From NCBI RefSeq assembly GCF_008642275.1, contig NZ_CP029189.1, positions 372,001 to 436,000 on the forward strand: a stretch of DNA of 64,000 nt. Reading direction: 5' to 3'. A program made the translations under genes and the position numbers. Numbering within the stretch: the first letter of the stretch is position 1; each line of letters opens with the position of its first letter. This DNA is from Streptomyces venezuelae. GTDB taxonomy: Bacteria; Actinomycetota; Actinomycetes; Streptomycetales; Streptomycetaceae. Below are positions 56,986 to 64,000 of this stretch, piece after piece. A model generated the notes under the pieces. The model made no database searches. It saw nothing but the letters and a program-made list of their open reading frames with translations, and was not told where the DNA came from.

Positions 56986-58905
56986 TCACGCGGCGGGCAG
57001 GGGACGGCACAGGAGTGCGGCCGGGGAGGGGCGGGTGGCGGCGCGGGTGGTGAAGGCGATGCCCGCCGCGTACTCGGTGGGCAGGCACTGGCCCTTGTAG
57101 TGCCCGGAGGCGAAGTCGCCGCCGGGGCCGCCCGCCGGGCGGTTGTCGCCCCGGTCGAACCACACCGTCCGGCCCCCCGCGGGAAGCGCGGTACGGGCCG
57201 GGGCGCAGAGCGCGGCCGAGACCCGCTCGCCGCGCAGGCTGTATCCGGTCAGGAACTGGCCCGCCGGACACTGGAACTTGGTGTACCCGGTGGCCCAGTC
57301 GCCGCCCGTCGGGACGTGCGTCTCGTCGCGGACCACGGTGTGCCCGCCCGTCGGGGCGCGCAGATCGGAGGTGGTGCACAGGCCCCGGCCGCCGGTGTGG
57401 GCGAGCCCGGTGAGGCGGGCGCCGTCGGGGCAGACCGCCTTGCGGGCCCCGCTGTCCCAGTCCCCGGCGGCCCGGGTGCGCAGCGAGGCGTTGTGGTCCC
57501 GGTGGTCCGTGGTCAGCTGGTACCAGGCGGTGGTGGCGGGGACCGGTCCGGTGCGGCCGGGGGTGGTGGTGAGCGGTGACCAGCGGGCGGTGCGCCAGTC
57601 CCCCTGGTCCAGGACGCCCGAGCGACGGCCGGCCGTGTCGTAGCGCAGGAGCGCCCAGGTGTCGCCGCCCGGGGTGCCCTGGGCGGTGGTGCTCCAGCCG
57701 ACGAGGGGCCAGTACGCGAAGTCGGCGTCGGAGCGCGTCAGATACCCGGTGAGCCGGTCGAACCAGGCACGCGGGGCGGCGCCGCTCTCGTCGGCGCCGA
57801 TGCCGAACTCGCTGATCCACACGGGGGCGGTGAAGTGCGTACCGGTCTCGGCGGACACGAAGAAGGCCTGGTCGTAGAGGGTCTGTTCGAGCTCCGCCGC
57901 GGTCATGTCCTGGTAGCGGAGGTCGTGCGTCTCGCCCATGCCGGTGGCGCCGCTGTGCCGGGGGCCGGTGTAGCCGTAGAAGTGGGCGCTGTAGACCAGC
58001 TTGTTCGAGGTGACCAGGGTGTGGGAGAGGGTGCGTACGGGGGTCAGGGTGGGGCGGCCGTGCGGGAAGCCGTCGACGGGCAGCCCGAACCAGTTGATGC
58101 CCTCGACGACGATCAGCAGGTCCGGGTTGGCCTCGGTGAGGATGCGGTCGGCGGCCTCCTGGGCCGCGGCGTGCCAGTCGTGGTTGTCGCCGAGGCCCCA
58201 GTTGGGGTCGTCCCAGAAGTCCCGGCGGACCTCGTTGTAGAGGTCGGCGCCGACCACGCGGGGGTTGTCGCGGTAGCGGCGGGCGAGGAAGACCCAGTCG
58301 TCGGCCCACTGGGCCGTGGAGCGGCCGCTGTTCCAGCGTTCGTTGCCGTCGAGGCCGCAGCACCAGCGGGTGGTGACGGTGTGGTTGTTGAGGATGACGG
58401 CGAAGCCCTCGCCGGTGAGGGCGGCTACCACCGCGTCGTAGACCTGGAGGGGCGTGCGGCCGCGCAGGGCCGGGTTGGCGGCGACGGCGGAGTCCGGGAC
58501 GGGGGTGGTGTCGCGCAGCATCTCGTTGGAGAAGGGCAGCCGGATGCTGTTGAGTCCCGCGGCCCGGAAGTCGGCGATCAGGGCCGGCAGGGCTGCCCGG
58601 TCCAGGCCGACCGGGATGCCGTGGGCGTTCTGCCCGCTGTGGTGCGTGGCCGGATCGTCGCGGTCGCCCGAGCCGTTCCAGGAGCCCTGGGCCCCGTCCC
58701 AGTTCCCGGAGCGCAGGCGGAACCGGTTGCCCTGCGCGTCGACGATGTACCGGCCGCGGGTGGACAGCGGCGGGGTCCAGGTGTCGGCGGTGCCCGTGGC
58801 GGCCGCGGACGGCGCGGCGGCGTGCGCGGGCTGTGCGGACGGCGCCGCGAGGGCGCCGGCCACCAGCAGGAGGGCGGCGAGGACCGCGCGTAAGAGGCTC
58901 GTCAT
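56986..58905 (-). CDS. Secreted GH5-family glycoside hydrolase
   Basis: A 639-residue exported enzyme with a signal peptide to about residue 30 and a GH5 barrel (about 45-410). The acid/base is E225 (LYNEV) and the nucleophile E366 (ISEFGIG); NNHT (173-176) and H308 are also in place. It should hydrolyse beta-1,4-glucans or a related polysaccharide. The C-terminal part (about 480-635) holds three degenerate Cys repeats (482-511, 536-568, 598-634) of an unassigned type that could bind substrate. ATG 58905 follows AGGAG. Confidence 0.88.
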   Translation of the reverse strand: MTSLLRAVLAALLLVAGALAAPSAQPAHAAAPSAAATGTADTWTPPLSTRGRYIVDAQGNRFRLRSGNWDGAQGSWNGSGDRDDPATHHSGQNAHGIPVGLDRAALPALIADFRAAGLNSIRLPFSNEMLRDTTPVPDSAVAANPALRGRTPLQVYDAVVAALTGEGFAVILNNHTVTTRWCCGLDGNERWNSGRSTAQWADDWVFLARRYRDNPRVVGADLYNEVRRDFWDDPNWGLGDNHDWHAAAQEAADRILTEANPDLLIVVEGINWFGLPVDGFPHGRPTLTPVRTLSHTLVTSNKLVYSAHFYGYTGPRHSGATGMGETHDLRYQDMTAAELEQTLYDQAFFVSAETGTHFTAPVWISEFGIGADESGAAPRAWFDRLTGYLTRSDADFAYWPLVGWSTTAQGTPGGDTWALLRYDTAGRRSGVLDQGDWRTARWSPLTTTPGRTGPVPATTAWYQLTTDHRDHNASLRTRAAGDWDSGARKAVCPDGARLTGLAHTGGRGLCTTSDLRAPTGGHTVVRDETHVPTGGDWATGYTKFQCPAGQFLTGYSLRGERVSAALCAPARTALPAGGRTVWFDRGDNRPAGGPGGDFASGHYKGQCLPTEYAAGIAFTTRAATRPSPAALLCRPLPAA

Positions 58906-59163
58906 GGTGCTCCTGCCGGATGTCGGCCGTCCCGGCGGGCGGCTGCCGCGGGCAGGTTACCGGCCGGTCGCTTCCGGGGGAAGGCGATTGCGGGACGCTT
59001 TCCGCCGGGCCGGCCCACCAGCGGCCGGGGACGGCTGACCGCCCGGATCCGGCCGGTCGGGGCCCGGTCACGCACCGTCACCCTGGCAAAACGGCCCCGC
59101 GCGGCGCCGCGCCCCTCTACCGTGCCCTGAGGTGATGTGGCACGGCACCGGAGGGCGGGGCGG

Positions 59164-59472
59164 ATGGACGACGACGAGGACATGCGGCTGGCGGGAATGA
59201 CGCCGGAGATCTCCCGCCGGACCCTCACCCTGCTGCGCGGTCTGGCGGGGCTGGAACCGCCCGAGCAGGTGCCCGAGGAGGCGATGGTCGTCGCCGACGC
59301 GGTCCTGGCGGAGCACGGCACGGACGGGCTCAGGGTGCTGGTGATGACCCTGGCGGCCTGGGCGACGGCCCAGATCGAGAACGTCGCCGAGCTGAGCGGG
59401 CGCAGCCACGAGGCCGTCCTCGACTCGATGGAGCTGGCCTGTCTGGAGGCGAACGCGGAGGACACCCCCTGA
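59164..59472 (+). CDS. Small acidic hypothetical protein
   Basis: A 102-residue acidic, helical protein (DDDEDMRLAGMTPEISRRTL... TAQIENVAELSGRSHEAVLDSMELACLEANAED). No family is recognised and there is no export signal. ATG 59164 follows GGAGGGCGGGGCGG. Same direction as the cyclic-nucleotide-domain gene 141 bases downstream, but with no evidence of co-transcription. Confidence 0.6.
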   Translation: MDDDEDMRLAGMTPEISRRTLTLLRGLAGLEPPEQVPEEAMVVADAVLAEHGTDGLRVLVMTLAAWATAQIENVAELSGRSHEAVLDSMELACLEANAEDTP

Positions 59473-59613
59473 ACCCTGGGCACAGAAGGCTTCCGGAGCC
59501 CCGTTCCCGGGCCCGGTGGGCAAGAAACCGTGCCCGGTCCGGCAGCGATTCGGCGGGCTTCGGCGACACTGGGAGAGCAGGAGCGTCGTGGGGGGTCGTG
59601 ATCGGAGGCCGTC

Positions 59614-60075
59614 GTGAGCACACCTTCCCCCATCCGGATCGCCGCCGTCCTGTCCACCGAGCACCGTGGACGGCTGATGTCCCAGGCCCGTGAGGTGAAT
59701 TTCCCGGAGAACGCGCGCATCTTCGACGAGGGCACCAGGGCGGATTCCTTCTGGATCGTGCGTTCCGGCACCGTGACCCTGGAAATCCCCGTCGCCGGCC
59801 GTCGGCCCGCGCCGGTGGAGAGCCTCGGCCCCGGTGAGCTGGTGGGCTGGTCCTGGCTGTTCCCGCCGTACGTGTGGCAGCTCGGCGCGGAGGCGATGAC
59901 CCCGGTGCGGGCGTACGAGTTCGACGCCGCGACCGTCAGGATGCTGATGGACGCAGACCCCACCTTCGGCTCCGCGATCGGGCACTGGGTCGGGCGCGTG
60001 CTCGCGATGCGGCTCCAGCAGACCCGTACCCGCCTGCTGGAGCTGTACGCACCCCGCCTCAGCAGCACCGCCTGA
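59614..60075 (+). CDS. Cyclic-nucleotide-binding-domain protein
   Basis: A 153-residue protein consisting of one cNMP-binding beta-roll (about 12-120; FPENARIFDEGTRADSFWIVRSGTVTLEI, then SLGPGELVGWSWLFPP) and a short C-terminal helix, with no HTH or kinase domain. The phosphate-binding cassette reads GELVGWSWL rather than the canonical FGE-LAL-RAA, so cyclic nucleotide binding is uncertain. GTG 59614 follows GGAGG. Stand-alone proteins like this act as small regulatory partners. Confidence 0.8.
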   Translation: MSTPSPIRIAAVLSTEHRGRLMSQAREVNFPENARIFDEGTRADSFWIVRSGTVTLEIPVAGRRPAPVESLGPGELVGWSWLFPPYVWQLGAEAMTPVRAYEFDAATVRMLMDADPTFGSAIGHWVGRVLAMRLQQTRTRLLELYAPRLSSTA

Positions 60076-60580
60076 GCGGCCTGTCGGGCCCCGCTGCCCG
60101 GGCAGACCGCCCGGGTGGTGCTCAGTCACGCACCCCCGCCGTCGCGACCGCCCCGCGCCGCAGGCCGAGCGCGGCAGGGACGACCGCGGACACCACCGCC
60201 CCGGCCGCGCAGGCGCCCGCCGTCGGGCCTTGAGTTGGATCGCGTCGTTTTCCATGCCCCCGGCCAACCGTCGCGGACGGCGCGGCACAGCGGGCCCGGG
60301 CCGTGTCCCGGGGGTGGCGCCGGCCCTGCCCCGGAGGGGGTCCAGAACCCGTCCCGGCAGATCACAGGTGTGGGCCGCAGGTTTCGGGGAGGTTTCCCGG
60401 TCGGTGTTCGGCCGATTCGGCGGCCCGCTCCGGCACTGGTCAGCCCGCCCGCACGGCTGCGGACTGCAGTCATCCGCACACGATCGGTGACGGAAAACGG
60501 AGGTCCGAACGGGCGTTCACGGCCCGGGTCGGCAAGACTGCGTCCGCTATCCGAAACAGCAACCCAAGGGAGTGTTCGCA
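60076..60580. other. 505-bp intergenic region
   Basis: No convincing gene on either strand. On the minus strand, about 60122-60230 reads as a short Ala/Val-rich hydrophobic tail ending GAVATAGVRD, possibly the remains of a transporter C-terminus, but nothing upstream continues it. The right part holds the 5' region of the inhibitor gene, including AAGGGAG. Confidence 0.45.
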
Positions 60581-61024
60581 ATGCGGTCCATCGCAAAGGG
60601 TCTCGGGCTCGGTTCCGCCGCCATGGCGCTCACCGCGCTCACCGCGCTGGCCTGGCCGGGTACGGCCGGAGCCGCACCGGCCGGCACGGCGAGCCTGTAC
60701 GCGCCGTCGGCGCTGGTGCTCAGCGTGACGGCCGGGCCCGACGCCGACACGGGCGCGGTCATGCGCGCGGTGACCCTCGTCTGCTCGCCGGCGCCCGGCG
60801 GGACGCACCCGAACCCGGCCGGCGCCTGCGCCGAGTTACGCGCGAACGGCTCGCAGCTCGACCCGCTCGCCGCACCGGCACCCGGCGCCGCCTGTACCCG
60901 GGAGTGGAACCCGATGACCGTAGCGGCCGTCGGGGTGTGGCAGGGCCGTCGGCTCAGCTACACGTACACCTTCGCCAATCCGTGCGGCCTGCGGAACACC
61001 TCCGGCACGCTGTTCGGTTTCTGA
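60581..61024 (+). CDS. Subtilisin-inhibitor-like (SSI/SIL) protease inhibitor
   Basis: A 147-residue exported protein with a signal peptide to about residue 32 and then the SSI domain, starting SLYAPSALVLSVT. Four Cys (68, 83, 105, 135) form the two disulfides of the family. The reactive-site loop after Cys105 is T-R-E-W-N-P, placing Arg107 at P1, so trypsin-like proteases are the likely targets rather than subtilisin alone. SSI proteins are abundant secreted inhibitors of Streptomyces. ATG 60581 follows AAGGGAG at 8 bases; a strong terminator follows. Confidence 0.93.
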   Translation: MRSIAKGLGLGSAAMALTALTALAWPGTAGAAPAGTASLYAPSALVLSVTAGPDADTGAVMRAVTLVCSPAPGGTHPNPAGACAELRANGSQLDPLAAPAPGAACTREWNPMTVAAVGVWQGRRLSYTYTFANPCGLRNTSGTLFGF

Positions 61025-61040
61025 TCCCCCGTGAGGCGGT

Positions 61041-61075
61041 GGGCCGGGCGGCGCCGTGCGACCGCCGCCCGGCCC
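61041..61075. terminator. Bidirectional hairpin terminator
   Basis: A 13-bp perfect stem (61041-61053 with 61063-61075) and a 9-base loop, between the convergent inhibitor and GNAT genes. Confidence 0.85.
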
Positions 61076-61085
61076 GGCCGCGTCC

Positions 61086-61928
61086 TCATCCCAGTTCGAG
61101 ACTGGTCACCCCGAAGAGCTCCGTCATGACGACGTCCGGTGCCGGACCGGTGTACATCCGGGCGGTCTCGAAGGCCGGGGCCAGGCCGAGGCGTTCGAAG
61201 AGGGCGGCGGCCGCCGGGTTGGCGTCGGGTACGTCCACGGACACCAGCCCGTCGGGGGCGTGCCGGGCCAGCCCCTGCACCAGGGCCGCCGCCACCGCGG
61301 GGGTGGCCGCGTAGAGCGGGCCGATCCGGTGGGCGGCGCTGGCGGGGCGGATCACCCCGAGGCCCTCGATGCGGCCGTCCCGGACGGCGGCCAGCGCGAT
61401 GCGGCCGGGCAGGCCGGTCCAGGCGGACAGGAAGGCGTCCCGCGGCGCGGGGAAGAACCGGCGGTCGTAGGCGGCGAGCCGGCCGAAGGGCAGGGTGGCC
61501 GCGTCCACGATCTCGGCCGCGCCGTCGTCCTCCCCCTGCGGGGCGCCCTCGTAGCGGAAGTTGTTCCAGGCCGGACGGAACCCGGATTTGCGGTAGTTGT
61601 CCTGCTGGTCGACGACCCCGTCCAGGCCCACGAGCCGCCCGTCGAGCCGTTCCATCCCCGCGCGCCAGAGCCGGATGCCGTACCCCTGGCCACGGACGGC
61701 CGGCCGGGCGATGTAGAAGCCGACGAAGCCGAATCCCCCGCCGTACCGCACCGCGGAGATGCAGGCCACCGGCTCGCCGTCCAGCCGGCCGACGAGGAAC
61801 CCCTCCGGGTCGGCGACCGCGAAGGCGAAGCGGTCGGAGTCCCCCGGATTCCAGCCCTCCTCGTCAGCCCAGTCGCGGATCATGTGCATGTCGCCGGCAC
61901 TCGCGCCGGCGATCTGGAATCCCGTCAT
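61086..61928 (-). CDS. GNAT acetyltransferase with C-terminal GNAT-like domain
   Basis: A 280-residue protein: GNAT domain (about 1-130, with motif A FYIARPAVRGQGYGIRLWRAGM) and a second acetyltransferase-like C-terminal domain (about 140-275, ending VPDANPAAAALFERLGLAPAF). This is the YitH/HolE-like two-domain plan. The substrate is an unknown amine. ATG 61928 overlaps the ATP-grasp stop (ATGA), so both enzymes are made from one transcript and may act on the same substrate. Confidence 0.85.
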   Translation of the reverse strand: MTGFQIAGASAGDMHMIRDWADEEGWNPGDSDRFAFAVADPEGFLVGRLDGEPVACISAVRYGGGFGFVGFYIARPAVRGQGYGIRLWRAGMERLDGRLVGLDGVVDQQDNYRKSGFRPAWNNFRYEGAPQGEDDGAAEIVDAATLPFGRLAAYDRRFFPAPRDAFLSAWTGLPGRIALAAVRDGRIEGLGVIRPASAAHRIGPLYAATPAVAAALVQGLARHAPDGLVSVDVPDANPAAAALFERLGLAPAFETARMYTGPAPDVVMTELFGVTSLELG

Positions 61929-62875
61929 GCCGGTGTTGTACCAGATGGGCCAGGTGTGCGCAGGGGTGCCTGATCAGCCGTCAGGACGCCTACCAGTGCG
62001 GCCCGGTCGACCTCCCGGTGGAGGTCGCTGACCTGGCCGTCCCCCACCTCGACCACCCGCCACACCCCGTCCGCGCGCAGCGCGAGATCGGTGGTCACGA
62101 AGGGGCAGCCCAGCGCCTGCACGGCGGCCCGGACCGGTGCGAGGGCCGCTTCGACGGCAGCCTCCGGGACCACGGCGACCGGGCTGTCGGGATGGGTGGT
62201 GAGCAGCCGGGGCGCACCGTCCCGCCACCACACCCGTACCTCGGCGGCCGCCGCCTCCGGCGTGACGAAGTGCTCGAAGGCCCGCACCACCACCCCGCCC
62301 GCCAGGAACTCGCCCTGCAGTTCGACGAAGCGCGCGACGACGCGGTGCAGCGCGGCCGGGTCGGCGAGGTCCGGCACGTAGCAGGCCTCGTCCCACTCGT
62401 GCTTGCGGGACTTGACGTAGTCCTTGACGATGCCGGCTCCCGGCGGCAGGCCCGCCGCGAGGGCCGCGAGGCCCTCCGGGTCGGGAACCACCCCGGGCTC
62501 CGCCGGCAACCAGCCGCTGACCGGGGTCAGGCCCCCGAAGGTCTCGTACCAGCCGGGGAGTTCGTGCGCCCGGCGGTACGCCTCCGGGGTCACGACGAGC
62601 GCGCCACCGCGTCGGCGCAGGGCCGCGTCCAGTGCGGCGTACCGGCCCGCGGGGATCATCCAGCCCCGGTACCAGAGCGCTCCTGCCCCGTCCGGCACGC
62701 GGGTGACGGCACGCTCGGCGTCCCCGGCGAGCAGCGCGTCGTGGTCGACGAGCAGCGCCGTGCCCCCGGCGGCGCGCAACTGCCGGGCCTCCGCAGCGAA
62801 GTGGGCGTCGGCCCGGCGTTCGTTCAACGGGTCGCGGCAGTACAGGACGGTGGTGGTCGCGGTTGTCGTAGCCAT
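61925..62875 (-). CDS. ATP-grasp-domain protein
   Basis: A 316-residue protein with the ATP-grasp fold: an N-terminal region, VKDYVKSRKHEWDEACYV (about 150-167) with the ATP-contacting lysines, and the C-terminal metal-binding strand VVEVGDGQVSDL (about 275-286). It matches the DUF4343-type ATP-grasp group. Such enzymes ligate a carboxylate to an amine or thiol. First gene of a two-gene operon with the GNAT enzyme; together they could build and acetylate a small modified amino compound. Confidence 0.82.
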   Translation of the reverse strand: MATTTATTTVLYCRDPLNERRADAHFAAEARQLRAAGGTALLVDHDALLAGDAERAVTRVPDGAGALWYRGWMIPAGRYAALDAALRRRGGALVVTPEAYRRAHELPGWYETFGGLTPVSGWLPAEPGVVPDPEGLAALAAGLPPGAGIVKDYVKSRKHEWDEACYVPDLADPAALHRVVARFVELQGEFLAGGVVVRAFEHFVTPEAAAAEVRVWWRDGAPRLLTTHPDSPVAVVPEAAVEAALAPVRAAVQALGCPFVTTDLALRADGVWRVVEVGDGQVSDLHREVDRAALVGVLTADQAPLRTPGPSGTTPA

Positions 62876-62917
62876 GTGCCCACCCTACGAACGGCCCCGT
62901 GGATCACCGTACGGACG

Positions 62918-63346
62918 TCAGCCCGCGCAGATCACGTCGTCGAGCCGGATGGGATTGGAATCGAGGCGTACGTACGCGGTGAAGGTGTCGGTGCCGCCCG
63001 AGGCCCAGTGGGTGGTCACGGTGGCCCAGCCCACCGAGGCGGTCTTCGCGACGGTCACCGGGCCCACACCGATGTCCTGCGGCTCGTCGCGGGCGCAGAG
63101 CAGGACGTCGACCTCCTCATTGACCTGCTGTCTCTCCTTGAGGACCTGCGAGACCTGGTTCTCCCGGTCCTGCGCGGAGGGACCGTGGGCACCGTAGAAA
63201 CCGACGAGGAAGTCGCTGATCTGGGCAGCGGTGTGTCCCTTCCCCGCGAGGGCGGCGGACGCGGCGAAGGCGGGAACGGACGGCATGACCGGCAGCGCGA
63301 GCAGGGTCAGCAGCAGGGCACCGAGGCGGTACGGCTTGAGCATCAT
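62918..63346 (-). CDS. Small exported protein of unknown function
   Basis: A 142-residue protein with a Sec signal peptide (LGALLLTLLALPVMPSVPAFA, cleavage near residue 28). The mature domain is helical at first (AAQISDFLVGFYGAHGPSAQDRENQVSQVL) and beta-rich later (TASVGWATVTTHWASGGTDTFTAYVRLD). Two Cys (LLCARD, DVICAG) may pair. I do not recognise a family. Two consecutive Met codons (63346, 63343) are possible starts. Confidence 0.7.
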   Translation of the reverse strand: MMLKPYRLGALLLTLLALPVMPSVPAFAASAALAGKGHTAAQISDFLVGFYGAHGPSAQDRENQVSQVLKERQQVNEEVDVLLCARDEPQDIGVGPVTVAKTASVGWATVTTHWASGGTDTFTAYVRLDSNPIRLDDVICAG

Positions 63347-63497
63347 GTCCGGTCTTGTACCCCCCGGGCCGGTGGATCGGGAGGGCGGGGCCCGGATCTC
63401 ACTCCTGTGGGGGGCGGGATTCACCGCAGAAACGACCCTCCGGCGGTGGGCGGAAATGGGCTCGCGAGCGCCCCTCGGCCGTACGTAGGGTCGGTAC

Positions 63498-64000
63498 ATG
63501 GGAAAGCCTCTTGTCGCGCTGTTCAGCGGAGCCGGAATGTCCACCGACTCCGGAATTCCGGACTACCGGGGGCCCCAGGGCCTGTGGCGGCAGGATCCCG
63601 ACGCCGAAAAGCTCGTGACGTACTCGTATTACATGGCCGATCCGGAGATCCGGCGCCGCTCCTGGCTGATGCGTGCCGAGATCGGCGCGCTCGGAGCACG
63701 CCCGAACGCCGCGCACCTGGCCGTGGCACGGCTGGAGAGCGGCGGCACCCCGGTGCGGGTGATCACACAGAACGTGGACGGGCTGCACCAGCTCGCCGGG
63801 ATGCCCGACCGCAAGGTGTTCGAGCTGCACGGCAGCGCCCGCTCGGTGGTGTGCACGGCCTGCCGAGCCCGGTCGGGCATGGAGGAGGCCCTGGCCCGGG
63901 TGGCCGCCGGGGAGCCGGATCCCGCCTGCCTGGTGTGCGGCGGGATCCTCAAGTCGGCGACCGTGATGTTCGGCCAGCGGCTCGACCCCGAGGTACTGGG
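63498..64000 (+). CDS. SIR2-family NAD-dependent deacylase, truncated by window edge
   Basis: An ATG at 63498 opens a frame that is still open at the right edge (167 codons visible). It is a sirtuin: GAGMSTDSGIPDYRG (about residues 11-25) for NAD, TQNVDGLHQLAG with the Gln-Asn and Asp pair (about 91-102), the catalytic His in ELHGS, and the first two Zn Cys pairs (VCTAC, CLVCG). It removes acyl groups from protein lysines using NAD. The C-terminal third is outside the window. There is no obvious ribosome site. Confidence 0.92.
   Translation, partial: MGKPLVALFSGAGMSTDSGIPDYRGPQGLWRQDPDAEKLVTYSYYMADPEIRRRSWLMRAEIGALGARPNAAHLAVARLESGGTPVRVITQNVDGLHQLAGMPDRKVFELHGSARSVVCTACRARSGMEEALARVAAGEPDPACLVCGGILKSATVMFGQRLDPEVL

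Noticed and set aside
60122-60230. Hydrophobic minus-strand tail resembling a transporter C-terminus
   Set aside because: Only about 35 residues read as hydrophobic; the frame upstream is charged and unrelated, so there is too little to call a pseudogene.

Overview
The window is chromosomal DNA of very high GC with the gene repertoire of an actinomycete, almost certainly Streptomyces. Signs are very strong third-position GC bias, GTG and TTG starts, 4-bp ATGA/GTGA/TTGA stop-start overlaps, an ECF42 sigma factor with its DGPF partner, a subtilisin-inhibitor-like (SSI) protein, a BtrH-like protein and many TetR/MarR/WYL/MerR regulators next to small target genes. I saw no rRNA, tRNA, CRISPR array, insertion sequence or phage gene. 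Both edges cut genes: a secreted-protein start on the minus strand at the left and a sirtuin on the plus strand at the right.

Layout. 0-11 kb: DUF2330 protein; a five-gene minus-strand operon (solute-binding lipoprotein, two permeases, ATPase, HAD phosphatase) divergent from a GntR/HutC regulator with a perfect operator-like dyad between them; an epimerase divergent from a LysR gene that is coupled to a repeat protein. 11-16 kb: a stand-alone condensation-domain protein, a TetR/membrane-protein pair and the DGPF-ECF42 pair with a recognisable autoregulatory promoter. 16-28 kb: small membrane proteins and regulators, a cold-shock protein, a DEAD-box helicase, a two-part Nudix protein, a DUF418 protein and the first of two paralogous small lipoproteins.

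28-35 kb holds an RNA-repair locus. An RNA ligase fused to a polynucleotide-kinase-like domain is translationally coupled to a 958-residue protein with MJ1316-type, endonuclease/exonuclease/phosphatase, 2H-phosphoesterase and poly(A)-polymerase-like modules. A second, DraRnl-type RNA ligase lies nearby on the other strand. Together they could heal cyclic or phosphorylated 3' ends and 5'-OH ends, extend 3' ends and seal them. The module types are known from published genome-based predictions; their action here is inference.

35-43 kb: FabG-like reductase, peptidoglycan-binding membrane protein, MFS exporter, second lipoprotein, MerR/GyrI regulator, and a WYL regulator divergent from DUF3224 with an 11-bp-arm operator. 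42.8-43.9 kb is gene-poor but holds two possible small peptides, a perfect 20-bp palindrome and hairpins.

43.9-51.4 kb is a tightly coupled five-gene operon: PaaK-like adenylating enzyme, MFS exporter, two-part GNAT, LuxE-like acyl-protein synthetase, and a LuxC acyl reductase fused to a second PaaK-like domain. It looks like an uncharacterised carboxylate-activation and aldehyde-forming pathway with its own exporter, ending at a strong terminator.

51-64 kb: a large secreted multidomain protein, XRE-cupin regulator divergent from an MFS exporter, a secreted GH5 cellulase-like enzyme with a three-repeat tail, a cyclic-nucleotide-domain protein, the SSI-like inhibitor, an ATP-grasp/GNAT pair, a small exported protein and the truncated sirtuin.
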